From contig NZ_CP114040.1 of assembly GCF_026965555.1 (NCBI RefSeq), positions 6,882,001 through 6,946,000 on the forward strand: DNA of 64,000 nucleotides. The letters run 5' to 3'. The notes below the pieces were generated by a model. The model saw only the letters and a list, made by a program, of their open reading frames with translations, ran no database searches and was not told where the DNA came from. Below are positions 24,609 to 34,177 of the stretch, piece after piece. Source of the DNA: Nannocystis punicea (GTDB taxonomy: Bacteria > Myxococcota_A > Polyangia > Nannocystales > Nannocystaceae). The translations under genes were made by a program, and so were the position numbers. The stretch's first letter is position 1, and every line of letters begins with the position of its first letter.

Positions 24609-25430
24609 ATGGGCGCCGTGCGCTTCGCACCCAAACAGTTCCTCGGCGCCTGCGAGCGGCAGCGCTCGGCCCACGGATTGTCGCTGGCAGATCTGCGGCC
24701 CACCGTGCCCGAGCACGAGGTGCACCAGCACACCCACGAGGACGCGCACTTCCTGCTGTTGCTCGCCGGTCGTTATGTGAGCAGCGCGCGCGGCATGCCG
24801 GAGGTCTGCGATCGACCCGCGCTGGTCCTCAACCCGCCGGGGACCACGCACAAGGATCGCTTCCGCGGCCTGGACGGCCGCTTCTTCACCCTCTCCGTAC
24901 CGGCCGAATCATGGCACTCGGTCACGAAAGCCCGCGCCCTCCCCGACCACGCAGTGAGGCTGGGGACCGCCGCCCTGCTCGCCGCCTATCGCCTGTGCGA
25001 CGAATTGCCCCGCTGGGACGACGCCTCCGCGCTGGTCGTGGAATCCGAGTACCACCTGCTCCTCGCCGATGCCGCGCTCGACGCCCGCGAGCGATTGTCC
25101 TCGGGGCCGCCGTGGCTGGCTCGCGCCCGCGAACGACTGCAGGACGCCAGCGACGTCACGCCGCGCCTGTCCGAGCTCGCCGCGGCCGCCGACGTGCATC
25201 CAGTGCACTTCTCGCGGGCCTTCCGGGCCCGCTACGGCCGCTCGCCCGGCGAGTACCTGCGCCACTGCCGTCTCGAGCGCGCCTGCGCCCTGCTGCGAGA
25301 CCTCCGCACCCCCCTCGCCGCCATCGCAGCGCAGTGCGGCTACGTCGACCAGAGCCACTTCAGCCACGCCTTCCGGCGCGCCTACCGGCTCACCCCCACC
25401 GCCTTCCGCCGGCTCCTCCGGCGCGCCTGA
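24609..25430 (+). CDS. AraC-family transcriptional regulator (cupin type)
   Basis: A 273-residue protein. The N-terminal half is a cupin-like sensor ('HEVHQHTHEDAHFLLLLAGR', 'VLNPPGTTHKDRF'). The C-terminal ~100 residues carry two helix-turn-helix units: 'RLSELAAAADVHPVHFSRAF' and 'LAAIAAQCGYVDQSHFSHAF', with the family signature 'RRAYRLTPTAFRR'. It lies 66 bases upstream of the serine hydrolase gene and may regulate it. Confidence 0.87.
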   Translation: MGAVRFAPKQFLGACERQRSAHGLSLADLRPTVPEHEVHQHTHEDAHFLLLLAGRYVSSARGMPEVCDRPALVLNPPGTTHKDRFRGLDGRFFTLSVPAESWHSVTKARALPDHAVRLGTAALLAAYRLCDELPRWDDASALVVESEYHLLLADAALDARERLSSGPPWLARARERLQDASDVTPRLSELAAAADVHPVHFSRAFRARYGRSPGEYLRHCRLERACALLRDLRTPLAAIAAQCGYVDQSHFSHAFRRAYRLTPTAFRRLLRRA

Positions 25431-25495
25431 CACGTTCACGGCGTACAAGACCACGCCCCGCGGCCCGGATAACCTCCCTCCCGTCCGAGAGCCCG

Positions 25496-26629
25496 ATGAC
25501 CGTGTTCAACGTGTTCGCCGCCTGTCCGCTCGCCTGCCTGCTGCTCCTCGACGCGACCGCGGCGACCTGCGCCGCCGACCCCCCGGCCGCTGCGAGCGCA
25601 CCACCTCGCCTCGACGACACGAAAGCGGCCCCGGCCGCTGCGAGCGCACGACCCCGCCTCGACGACCTCACGAAGGCGGTCGAGGCCGGCGAGTTCGGCC
25701 AGATCACCAGCATCCTGGTCGCGCGCGACGGCCAGCGGCTCTACGAGCGCTACTTCGACGACGGCGGGCCCGAGGCGCGGCGCAACACCCGATCGGCGAC
25801 CAAGACGATCGCCGGCATCCTGGTCGGCCAGGCGATCGCCGACGGCCGGCTCCCGGGCGCGCATGCGCCGATCCTGGCTTACCTCGGGCAATACGGCCAG
25901 CCCGACTACCCCGATCCGCGCAAGGCGGAGATCACCGTCGAGGACCTGCTGACGATGTCGTCGCTGCTCGAATGCCACGACGAGAACCAGTACTCGCGCG
26001 GCCACGAGGAGCGCATGTACCTGGTCGAGGACTGGGTGAAGTTCTACCTCGACCTGCCGATCCAGGGCTTCCCCGCCTGGATGCCGAAGCCCGCCGATTC
26101 GCCCTACGGCCGCAGCTTCCGCTACTGCACCGCCGGCGTGACGACCCTCGGCGCGGTGCTGCAGGCCGCCACCGGCGAGCGACTCGACGCTTACGCGCAA
26201 CGCAAGCTGTTCACGCCGCTCGGCATCGACGACCCCGAGTGGCAGCTCTCGCCGCTGGGCCTGCCGCAGGCCGGAGGCGGCCTCGGCCTGCGCAGCCGCG
26301 ACCTCCTGGCCCTGGGCCAGCTCTACCTCGAAGAAGGCCGCCACGCCGGCCAGCAACTGGTGCCCGCCGAGTGGGTCGCGCGCTCCGTCCAGCCGCACGC
26401 CCGCGTCGACGAGGGCATCGAGTACGGCTACCTGTGGTGGCTGATGCAGTTTCCGGTCGGCGACCAGACCTGGAAGTCATGGGCGATGAACGGCAGCGGC
26501 GGCAACACAGTGCAGGTCTTCCCCGCCCAGAAGGTCGTCGTGGTCATCACCACCACCAACTTCGACCGCCCCCAACCGCATCGCATCACTGCCAAGCTGC
26601 TGACGGAGAAGATCCTCCCGGCGCTGTGA
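25496..26629 (+). CDS. Exported serine hydrolase, beta-lactamase/penicillin-binding family
   Basis: A 377-residue protein with a signal peptide (VFAACPLACLLLLDATAATC, a possible lipobox before Cys). The catalytic SxxK is in 'TRSATKTIAGILVGQAI', the Tyr motif is 'FRYCTAGVTTLGAVLQAATG' (Y-C-T rather than the common Y-S-N), and the third motif region is 'AMNGSGGNTVQVFP'. Members are beta-lactamase-like esterases or D-amino peptidases (class C family). Residues about 25-60 contain a duplicated stretch 'PAAASAxPRLDD' with matching duplicated DNA (about 45 bases each). It follows the AraC gene at 65 bases. Confidence 0.85.
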   Translation: MTVFNVFAACPLACLLLLDATAATCAADPPAAASAPPRLDDTKAAPAAASARPRLDDLTKAVEAGEFGQITSILVARDGQRLYERYFDDGGPEARRNTRSATKTIAGILVGQAIADGRLPGAHAPILAYLGQYGQPDYPDPRKAEITVEDLLTMSSLLECHDENQYSRGHEERMYLVEDWVKFYLDLPIQGFPAWMPKPADSPYGRSFRYCTAGVTTLGAVLQAATGERLDAYAQRKLFTPLGIDDPEWQLSPLGLPQAGGGLGLRSRDLLALGQLYLEEGRHAGQQLVPAEWVARSVQPHARVDEGIEYGYLWWLMQFPVGDQTWKSWAMNGSGGNTVQVFPAQKVVVVITTTNFDRPQPHRITAKLLTEKILPAL

Positions 26630-26753
26630 GGCTCGCGCTCTTCCCAGCGCGTCCGGGAACTGGGCCATGCCGCAACGCCGTCACTGCTTGTCCCCCGCTT
26701 TTCTACTGGCCCTCGCGGCCCTCGGATTTCGCTAAACTTGAGAATCCTGGACC

Positions 26754-27908
26754 TCACCGTTTGCGATGCCGCGCTTGAACCTCGCGCAAAAAAGCATCCT
26801 GGCTAGCAATCATGAAGAATTTGCTGTGCTCAGCCTGGAACTCGTTTACCTCAGTCAGATTCCGTGCCCTGCTCAACGGGCCATACTCAGGATCCCCACG
26901 CTTGTACGCCTGAACGATTCTTGAAGGGCTGATTGGGATAACTCTTGCAGCCCAGAAGTCCGGAAGGATAAATTCACCATCATCGGCATCAACAACCCCC
27001 CACATAATATCCGCCTCATGCAATGCCGTGAGTTCTGCATCAACCCATGCCGAGATCAAAGAGTCGACGATTCCTCGCGTCTCATCGCCGCGATCGGAGT
27101 ATAGCACGCGTCCCGACCTTTCCTCGCGATCTCGGGTTTCCTGATCGTACTTCACCCTAGTAATACTTGGGAAATTGTAAGCTCGTGGCGGCTTGGAGAA
27201 AACCCGAAACCTAGCTCTGGAAAGCGCCCAGTATTCGCTAAATGCCTCCTGAACGATTGGCTCTTCGATGTTTCCGGGCAAATCCGGCAACACCAACAGA
27301 AATAGATCATCCACCGCCTTCATCCAGTCAGATTCCGCTGACTGCGACCACAGGCGGTGAGCACAGAACGAGTAGTCTCGAGGAGACTTACGCCTCAAAG
27401 TGTTATGCCGATGGTGCAAAGCCCAGACCTGGGTTTCCCCTGGCGCTAAAAATCTTCTTATGTGGGCCTGCGGAATCAAATGCTGACGCTTAACGATAAC
27501 GACATCGCCTGTTTCCTTTGCGAGTTCATGCGTCGCAGCGTCAAGGTAATCATCATCATTACTATCGACATCTTCAATCGACTCCCAGTGCCGCATCAGC
27601 CCCACTATTCGGCCAATAATCGCGGCGCCAACAGGCTCATAGTATGGGTGGTAAATAGTCTGTCCGCGACGTCTATTTTTCGCGGCCAAAAGGCCAACAA
27701 CCTTCTTGCTGGGCGCCGCACTCTCATCATAAGGTTCCACCGTCACAAGGTGCTGCACCTTTCGAATCATCCCACGAACCGCGGGAGTGTCTTCGAGAAT
27801 GCGCGACTGGTGCAGCCGACGCAGGCCCAAGCCACGAACCGTCGTTCTCTGGGTAAGCGGACGATGGATCGGGCTGCGTATAAGAACGACTTTCAGTTTC
27901 CTCGCCAT
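26754..27908 (-). CDS. Ribosomal protein uL30-like domain fused to a DUF4238-like protein
   Basis: The 384-residue product starts as a complete bacterial uL30: 'KLKVVLIRSPIHRPLTQRT', 'VRGLGLRRLHQSRILEDTP', 'AVRGMIRKVQHLVTVE' (residues 1-59, the full size of L30). A linker of about 75 residues follows, partly acidic ('DVDSNDDDYLDAATHE'). From about residue 138 it reads 'KRQHLIPQAHIRRFLAPGE' and 'LRRKSPRDYSFCAHRLWS', which fits DUF4238, a family of unknown function. G+C is clearly lower than elsewhere (31/60 and 27/60 in two lines counted, 26941-27000 and 27541-27600, against 48/60 at 13441-13500), so it was probably acquired by transfer. The start ATG at 27908 matches the uL30 start. Confidence 0.85.
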   Translation of the reverse strand: MARKLKVVLIRSPIHRPLTQRTTVRGLGLRRLHQSRILEDTPAVRGMIRKVQHLVTVEPYDESAAPSKKVVGLLAAKNRRRGQTIYHPYYEPVGAAIIGRIVGLMRHWESIEDVDSNDDDYLDAATHELAKETGDVVIVKRQHLIPQAHIRRFLAPGETQVWALHHRHNTLRRKSPRDYSFCAHRLWSQSAESDWMKAVDDLFLLVLPDLPGNIEEPIVQEAFSEYWALSRARFRVFSKPPRAYNFPSITRVKYDQETRDREERSGRVLYSDRGDETRGIVDSLISAWVDAELTALHEADIMWGVVDADDGEFILPDFWAARVIPISPSRIVQAYKRGDPEYGPLSRARNLTEVNEFQAEHSKFFMIASQDAFLREVQARHRKR

Positions 27909-28087
27909 GAGGTCAATCCGACATCAGATGGGCCTTTTGATCAAGCCTAGCCAGGCTTGGATCATGCAGGCGAATGCGCCTCGTGCGCGTTCGGCCAAGT
28001 CTCTCTCGCACACGAGGCGCGGCGGTAGTGCCAGCCGGTCAAGCCCCACGAGGCCCGGCACCCTACACGCGCCGGGCGGCGAACCCC

Positions 28088-29926
28088 TCACGCCAGCTCG
28101 CAGGCCATGCGCCCCCGCTCGTCGGGCACCGCGAACAGCGGCCGTTCGCGCGGCAGCTGCGACGGCGCCAGCTCGTGCACGGCCCCGTCTTCCACGAACA
28201 GCACCCGGTCGAACAGCGACAGCAGGCTCCAGCGGTGGCAGGCGGCCAGCACCGTCGCGTCGGGCGACCCCTGAAAGATAGCCGCCAGCACCTCGCGCTC
28301 GGTCGGCGGATCCAGGGCGGCCGTCGGCTCGTCGAGCAGCAACAGATCCCGCGAGTGTGCGCGGAGCAACCCGCGGGCCAGCGCGATCCGCTGGCGTTCG
28401 CCGCCGGACAGGTTGAGGCCGCTCTGGGCCAGGTGCGTGTCCCAGCCGGCGGGCAGCTTGGCGATCACCGGCCCCAGGCGGGCCAGGCGGAGCACCTGCG
28501 CCAGCACCTCTTCCGGCACGTCCTCGCCGAGGGTCACGTTGTAGCGCAGCGTCTCCGAGAAGATCTGCGGCTCCTGCGGGATGAGCAGCGTGCGGCGGGC
28601 CAGCTCCTCGAGCGAGGAGCGGCGGCCGTCGAACGTCACCTCGCCGGTCTCGGCGCGGAGCATCCCGGCCAGCAATTTGAGCAGCGTCGACTTGCCGCCG
28701 CCGCTGCTGCCGACCACCGCGATCTTCTCGCCGCGGCGGATCGTCAGCGCATCGCAGCGGAGCCCGCGGTCGTCGCCGGTGTAGCTGAACGCCAGCTCGC
28801 CGAGCCGGAGCTCGCGCCAGCGCGGCCCGGTCGCCGCCGGCGGGGCGGCGGTCGGCGACCCGCGCAGCAGCTCGCTGGCGTCCTCGTAGGCCGTGCACGC
28901 CTCGACGATGTTGCCGTAATAGGCGGAGAAGGAGCTGATCGCGCCGAAGATCTTGTCGAGGTAGCTGATGAGCACGTAGACCTGCGCCACGTCGAGCGCG
29001 GTGCCGTGCAGGCCGGCGCCGTGGAAGTACCACAGCAGCGACGTCGCCATCACCAGCGCGTAGCCGCAGCTGACGGCCGCCCACTTGAGCTCGCTGAAGC
29101 GCGACACCCGGCGCACCAGCTCGCCGCCCTCGGCGCGCTGGCGCCCGAGGTCGGCGCAGGCCAGCGCCTCGAGGTTGAGCGTCTTCACGGTCACGACGTT
29201 CGTCAGATAATCGACGCACACCCGCCCGACCTTGTTGTCGAATTGATTGACCAGGCGGATGTTGTCGACCATGCGGCGGTTGAAGTACATCATCGCCGCG
29301 AGGGTCACCGCGCTCATCACGACCACGTTGGCCGCCACGCGCACGTCGAGGGCCCACAGGGCCACGCTGGCGAGCACCACCTTGACGCTGCCCTCCAGCA
29401 CCTGCCACGAATACTGGCCGACCACGTTGCCGACGGCGAGGGCCGAGCGATTGAGCTTGGCCAGGTTCTCGCCGGTGTGCCGCTCCACGTGCCAGTGCAG
29501 CCCGTAGCCGAGCAGCGCCTGGAACACCCGCGTCATCGTCGTCATGCGCGCCTGATAGGCCACGCCGCTCTGCAGGTAGCGCCCCAGGTGGTGCAGCAGG
29601 ATGTTGACGAATCGCAGCCCGAGGTACGCGCCGACGCCGAGCAGCGCGCCCTCGTAGGCCACGCGGGTGAAGCCGTGCTCGACGAACACCCCGACCGTGT
29701 AGCCGATGGCCCACGGGACCAACAGCTCGGCCGTGTTGGCGCCGATGAACAGGGCGACGAACGCCCAGAAGCGCGAGCGCGTGGCCCCGAGGGCCGCCCA
29801 CGAGGCCAGCAGCAGCGGGACCAGCCCGCGCGCGGGCGGGACGGGCCGCGCGGCCCCGGCCTCGCCGCGGACGCCGGCCCCGGCCCCCGACAACGGGAAG
29901 AAACGAGTGAGTGCGTGCATGATCAC
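28088..29926 (-). CDS. ABC transporter, fused permease and ATP-binding protein
   Basis: A 612-residue half-transporter (ABC-B/exporter type). A transmembrane domain spans about residues 35-350, including 'FWAFVALFIGANTAELLVPW', and lacks an obvious peptidase domain. The nucleotide-binding domain has Walker A 'GSSGGGKST' near 405-413, the signature 'LSGGERQ' near 505-511, Walker B with 'LLLLDEPTAALD' near 525, and an H-loop His in 'AACHRWS'. It would work as a homodimer to export a lipid, drug or peptide; no neighbouring gene reveals the substrate. ATG at 29926 or a second ATG two codons on. Confidence 0.87.
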   Translation of the reverse strand: MIMHALTRFFPLSGAGAGVRGEAGAARPVPPARGLVPLLLASWAALGATRSRFWAFVALFIGANTAELLVPWAIGYTVGVFVEHGFTRVAYEGALLGVGAYLGLRFVNILLHHLGRYLQSGVAYQARMTTMTRVFQALLGYGLHWHVERHTGENLAKLNRSALAVGNVVGQYSWQVLEGSVKVVLASVALWALDVRVAANVVVMSAVTLAAMMYFNRRMVDNIRLVNQFDNKVGRVCVDYLTNVVTVKTLNLEALACADLGRQRAEGGELVRRVSRFSELKWAAVSCGYALVMATSLLWYFHGAGLHGTALDVAQVYVLISYLDKIFGAISSFSAYYGNIVEACTAYEDASELLRGSPTAAPPAATGPRWRELRLGELAFSYTGDDRGLRCDALTIRRGEKIAVVGSSGGGKSTLLKLLAGMLRAETGEVTFDGRRSSLEELARRTLLIPQEPQIFSETLRYNVTLGEDVPEEVLAQVLRLARLGPVIAKLPAGWDTHLAQSGLNLSGGERQRIALARGLLRAHSRDLLLLDEPTAALDPPTEREVLAAIFQGSPDATVLAACHRWSLLSLFDRVLFVEDGAVHELAPSQLPRERPLFAVPDERGRMACELA

Positions 29927-30647
29927 GAATCGGCGCCGGCGGTCCGGGTCGATGGAGGGCGACCTGGGCCTCAGGCCTGGATCTCCGCGCGAATCCGCGG
30001 GGCAACATTCGTCGCAGCGAACGATCGTGCGAGCGTGGAGGTGGTCAGGCTGGGACGGCGCGTCGGCGTGATCATGAGGAATGCAACGTCGGTGCGAAAG
30101 CTGAAATCACAGGAGCGGACGTCCTCCGACGAACGCCCCCGGAATGCTGAGTCGGCCCACTATAACAGACGGCCGTCCGCCGCCGCCACCCGCGATTCGC
30201 GGCGGCGAGTCCGCCGCCCGGCGGAGCGAGCGCCGGCGCGGCTGCCGACATTGATCATAGCGGACCCCACACCGCCGTCCTCGGCCGCGCGGACCCCTCT
30301 TCGCGCCCGAAACCCGCGGTTGTCTCCGAATCGCCGGCGCGCGCGCGACGTGCCGTGCACCCGCCCGTCCTCCCACGCGATCTCACGCGACGCCTCGGGC
30401 ATGCACCAGGCGCGTCCGGGCAGGGGCCACGACCCATCAATTGGCCGGGGGCCTCGCAGCAATTGACGCACACGCACCTCGCCACCGGCGAATCGCCCGG
30501 CAGGGTCCGCTGGTCGGCGCGCCCGCTCCCGCCTGGAACCGGTCGCGGGCGGCTGGTGTGAAGCCCTGCGGCTCGACCGAGTTCCCCTCACTTTCGCGGG
30601 TATTTTCCAGGTTGACCGCCGTCCCTGCGACGATTTAGCCCGGAACG
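29927..30647. other. Divergent intergenic region, no gene supported
   Basis: About 720 bases between the ABC transporter and the hypothetical protein at 30648. The open frames are short, Arg/Ala/Pro-rich and overlap on both strands. It must contain both promoters. I see no repeat or RNA gene. Confidence 0.4.
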
Positions 30648-31247
30648 ATGTCCCCTCCCGATCAGCAAACCCGGCGGCACAGCGTGCTCAATTGCGGCCT
30701 GAATTATCAGACCCGGCGCTTCTTCGTGCTCCGCGGCGACCTCGCGCTCGCGGGGCTGGAGCCGACGCTGCAGCCGCCGCGCTCGGAGATCGAGGCGCGC
30801 TTCGAGGTCCTGTGGCAGAAGACGCTCGAGCCGGCGCTGCGGGCCGGCCAGGAGCTCAGTTTCGCCGACGCCGAGGCGCGGATGGGCCCGAACCCGCTCC
30901 TCAAGGCGAAGCGCCGCTACCGCGAATGCATCTGGGCCGGCGAGGCATTCATCGCGCGCATCAGCCTCGACGGCGGACAATGCGAGCACCTCTGGCCCGC
31001 GTCGCTCCGGCCCGATCCGTCGCGGCTCGTGGTCCGCTTCCCCGGCGCCGCCGCCCTCGCGCGCTTCCTCGCCGCCGCCGAACAGGCCCGACGCGACCCC
31101 GCCGAGCTGGCCGTCGCCCTCCTCGTCGGCTTCTCCGCCGGCGCTCCCGGCCCGACCCCCCGTCGCCCCGCCTCCGGCCCGCACGCCCGCCCCGAATCGG
31201 CGGAGTGCGTCGATTCGCCGACCCGCCGTGCCGCGGCCCGCTCGTGA
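30648..31247 (+). CDS. Hypothetical protein
   Basis: The 199-residue product is rich in Arg and Ala, with segments 'YQTRRFFVLRGDLALAGLEP' and 'AGQELSFADAEARMGPNPLL' that look like folded sequence. The last 35 residues are low-complexity Pro/Ala/Arg. I see no signal peptide, membrane segment or known motif. The reading frame has the strong G/C third-position bias and is the best coding candidate in this stretch. Function unknown. Confidence 0.5.
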   Translation: MSPPDQQTRRHSVLNCGLNYQTRRFFVLRGDLALAGLEPTLQPPRSEIEARFEVLWQKTLEPALRAGQELSFADAEARMGPNPLLKAKRRYRECIWAGEAFIARISLDGGQCEHLWPASLRPDPSRLVVRFPGAAALARFLAAAEQARRDPAELAVALLVGFSAGAPGPTPRRPASGPHARPESAECVDSPTRRAAARS

Positions 31248-31545
31248 CCCGACGGCGGACCTGCGCGTCCCCGCGGACGGAGGCCGCGAGCGTCCGGAAT
31301 ATCGTATCACCTGCGGTCGTGTAGATCCGGAAAGCCGCATCCGTTGCAGAACCCCGGTTCCGTCGCGGCTCCCTTTCTCTTCGCTCACAAAAGCCTCGCG
31401 ACTGCGCTCCCGGGCGATCTAGGGGCCCTGGCCGCGAGTTTTCGCCGCTCTGCACATTCCCTGATTGCGGAGCGAGGCGGACCCATGCGACGAAGCTCCG
31501 CCGCGCTCCGACGAATGGCGCGAGCCGGCCAGGAGATAGACGAAC

Positions 31546-32058
31546 GTGAAGCCCGGAATCCTCTCGACCCTCTGCCTCGTCAGCGCCGTCCTCGCGTGCA
31601 AGCCCGCCGCCCCTGCCGCGGCCCCGCCCGAGCCCGAGCCGGCGCCCGCGCCCGCGGCCGCGCCCGCTCCCGCCGCCGTCGCCGACCCCGAGGACGTGCA
31701 CATCGAGGGCGACCACCTCACCATCGATCGTCACATCAATTTCGCGTTCGACAGGAGCGAGATCCTCGCGGACTCCTTCGATTTGCTCGACCACGTGGCG
31801 ACGCTCCTCAAGAATCACCCCGAGATCGTCAAGCTCCACATCATCGGCCACACCGACAGCGCCGGCGGCCCGGAGCACAACCAGAAGCTGTCCGAGGCCC
31901 GCGCCGGCGCCGTCCTCGAGGCGCTGCGCAGCCGCGGCGCGACCCAGACGATGGACGCCGTCGGCAAGGGCGAATCGCAGCACCTCTGCGGCGAGGACAC
32001 CGAGGATTGCCATCAGAAGAACCGCCGCGTCGAATTCGTGATCGAGACCCGGCAGTGA
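31546..32058 (+). CDS. OmpA-family lipoprotein (peptidoglycan-associated)
   Basis: A 170-residue lipoprotein. A short signal ends in the lipobox LVSAVLAC, followed by a Pro/Ala-rich spacer ('PEPEPAPAPAAAPAPA'), then a C-terminal OmpA domain starting 'INFAFDRSEILADSFDLLDH'. The peptidoglycan-binding core has 'IIGHTDSAGGPEHNQKLSEA' with the usual Asp, and 'NRRVEFVIE' near the end. It likely anchors the outer membrane to the cell wall. GTG at 31546 has AGGAGATAG about 7 bases upstream, supporting this start. Confidence 0.88.
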   Translation: MKPGILSTLCLVSAVLACKPAAPAAAPPEPEPAPAPAAAPAPAAVADPEDVHIEGDHLTIDRHINFAFDRSEILADSFDLLDHVATLLKNHPEIVKLHIIGHTDSAGGPEHNQKLSEARAGAVLEALRSRGATQTMDAVGKGESQHLCGEDTEDCHQKNRRVEFVIETRQ

Positions 32059-32333
32059 TCCGCGACCCGTCGGCGCTCTCGCCGGCCCGGCGATGACGAG
32101 GAGCCCGGCCCCGGGCACGCGCCGGCGGACCCCGGCGGCGACGCAGAGTCAAGCCGCACGCAATCGGTCCGCAGCGCGTCGCGCTCGCCCGTCGACCCCC
32201 GAGCGCCGCAGCTTCGCCGCGAAAACAAGACACCGGTCGGCCCGCCGCGCGGACCGCCGGTGTGTCGATTGTTCCTGCGGCGACTGCATCGCCGCGAGGA
32301 GGAGCGTCGCGCGACGACGTCTCGCCGCACGGT

Positions 32334-32744
32334 TCAGCGCTGGCGGTGGCCGCCGCCCTGGCCCTGGCCGCCGCGGTGCGACGACGACTGCGAGCGGCGC
32401 TCCCGCTCGTCCTCGGAGGTGCTGCGGCTCTCCTCGCCGCGGCTCTCCTCGCTGCGGCCCTCGCTGCGGCGGCCGCCGTGCGACGCGTGGCCGCCCTTGG
32501 CGCCGATCTCGGCCATGTGCTCGCGGTCCTGGCTGACGGCCTCGCCGCCCTTGCGCCCCGCCTCGCGCGCCTCCTCCGAGGTGAATTCGTGCGCGGTGCC
32601 CTTCTCGTGGGCGGCGTGACCGCCCTTGCTGGCGATCTCCCGCTGCCGCTCCTCGTCCATCCCGGCGAAGCCGCGCGCACCGCCACGGTGCTGGCCCTTG
32701 CTCTCGCCCTTGTTCACGTTGCGGTTGTCGTCCCTGGTAGGCAT
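32334..32744 (-). CDS. KGG-repeat stress-type protein (GsiB-like)
   Basis: A 136-residue very hydrophilic protein. KGG repeats are evident: 'EIASKGGHAAHEKGTAHEFT', 'AREAGRKGGEAVSQD' and 'AEIGAKGGHASHGG', matching the 'R..iA.kGG..' desiccation/stress-induced family. The C-terminal third is Arg/Ser/Gln/Gly low complexity. ATG at 32744 follows a GAGGA sequence. It is probably an intrinsically disordered protectant. The gene is convergent with the OmpA lipoprotein. Confidence 0.85.
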   Translation of the reverse strand: MPTRDDNRNVNKGESKGQHRGGARGFAGMDEERQREIASKGGHAAHEKGTAHEFTSEEAREAGRKGGEAVSQDREHMAEIGAKGGHASHGGRRSEGRSEESRGEESRSTSEDERERRSQSSSHRGGQGQGGGHRQR

Positions 32745-33025
32745 GACGTCCTCGTATTTCGTGCTTCGTCCGCGGGTCCGGCGGCCCTCGACCTCGAGGA
32801 CCCGCCGCGAACCGCATTGCGAGGTGGAGTATGGGGCGGGACCGCGCGCCGACAAGCTCGACTGTGACGATTTGCCGGAGCGGCGCGAATGATAGGACTC
32901 CCCAGTCCGCCCGATTCACCGGGGGCCGAGCCGCGGCTCACGACGGATGGAGCCGGCAGACCCCGCCGGGGGGCGCGAGGGAAATTCCTGGTTGCCGATC
33001 TTGCGAGCCCGACCATACCTGGGAG
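32745..33025. other. Divergent intergenic region
   Basis: This stretch separates the KGG protein from the glycosyltransferase. Frames continue open upstream on both strands but change to Arg/Pro/Ser-rich sequence with no conserved motif, so I place no gene here. Confidence 0.4.
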
Positions 33026-34177
33026 ATGAGAGCCGGTCTCGACGTCGTGATGAACCTTCCCGATCGGCCTCCGCCGGCGCAGACCAGCGTCGCGGATCAC
33101 CCGGTCCTGTATGTGTCCATGTTCGCGTGGGACGACGCACCCCGGCGGCTGCGGCACCTCCTGTCGCGCTGGGCGCGGCAGCGGCCCGTCGCCTTCGTCG
33201 AGGCCCCGGTCCCGACCGCCGGCCCGCCGCGCATCGACTTCGATCACCGCGACGGCCTCGTCGTCGCCACGCCGTTCGTGCCGCGCGGGCTGACCGGCGA
33301 GGAGGGGGCCGCGCTGCTGCGCGGGCTGCTCGACGGCGTGGTCCGCGACCTCGGCCTGCGGCCGTTCGCGCTGTGGCACGATTCGCCGCGGGCACTGGCC
33401 GCGTGCCCCCACCTGAAGCCGGCGGCCACCGTCTACCACGATTGGGCCTGCGCGCCGCCGCCGCCGCACGAAGGGGACGAGGCCCTCCGCGAGGAGGCGC
33501 TCCGCCGGGCCGACGCCGCGTTCGTCGACGGGCCGGGCCACGCCTGCGGGCCGAACGTGCATCTCCTGGCGGGCCGGGTCGACGCGCCCCACTTCGCCCG
33601 CGCCGGCGACGGCGGGCCCGAGCCGGCCGATCAGCGCGACCTCCCGCACCCGCGCCTGGGCTTCCACGGCGCCCTCGACCGCGACCTCGACCTCGACCTC
33701 CTGGCCGCGGTCGCCGACCTGCGGACCGATTACCACATCGTCCTGATCGACCTCGAGGGCAGCGCCGATCGGTCGCGCCTGCCCCGCCGCGCCAACATCC
33801 ACGACCTCGGGCGCAAGTCGTACGCCGAGCTGCCCGCCTACGTGGCCGGCTGGGACGTCGCCCTCCTCCCGTACACGCGCGAGGCCGCCGCCCGCGGGGT
33901 CGACCCGACGCAGACGCTCGAGTACCTGGCCGCGGGCAAACCGGTGGTCGCCACCCCGATCCCCGCCGTCATCAATCCCTACGCCATCCAGGGCGTGGCC
34001 GCGATCGCCGAGGAGGCCGAGGACTTCGTGATCGCCGTCGAATGCGAGCTCCAGCGGCTCGACCGCCGCCGCTGGCAGCACCGCGTCCACGCCTGCCTCC
34101 GCGGCAATTCGTGGGACGACGGGTGGATCGCCATGGAGGCCGTGCTCGCCGGTGTGATGCCCTGCGCGGCCGGCTGA
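33026..34177 (+). CDS. Glycosyltransferase, GT-B type
   Basis: About 383 residues. The N-terminal part has 'HPVLYVSMFAWDDAPRRLRH' and 'FALWHDSPRALAACPHLKPA'; the C-terminal has 'HDLGRKSYAELPAYVAGWD', 'VALLPYTREAA' and 'PTQTLEYLAAGKPVVATPIP', the family motif 'E..A.GkPVV.t'. Similar proteins are found in exopolysaccharide loci. Starts at 33026 and 33050 (MNLPDRPP) are both possible; 33050 has a better spacing to a purine-rich stretch (AGAGCCGG). It is not next to other sugar genes, so the acceptor is unknown. Confidence 0.75.
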   Translation: MRAGLDVVMNLPDRPPPAQTSVADHPVLYVSMFAWDDAPRRLRHLLSRWARQRPVAFVEAPVPTAGPPRIDFDHRDGLVVATPFVPRGLTGEEGAALLRGLLDGVVRDLGLRPFALWHDSPRALAACPHLKPAATVYHDWACAPPPPHEGDEALREEALRRADAAFVDGPGHACGPNVHLLAGRVDAPHFARAGDGGPEPADQRDLPHPRLGFHGALDRDLDLDLLAAVADLRTDYHIVLIDLEGSADRSRLPRRANIHDLGRKSYAELPAYVAGWDVALLPYTREAAARGVDPTQTLEYLAAGKPVVATPIPAVINPYAIQGVAAIAEEAEDFVIAVECELQRLDRRRWQHRVHACLRGNSWDDGWIAMEAVLAGVMPCAAG

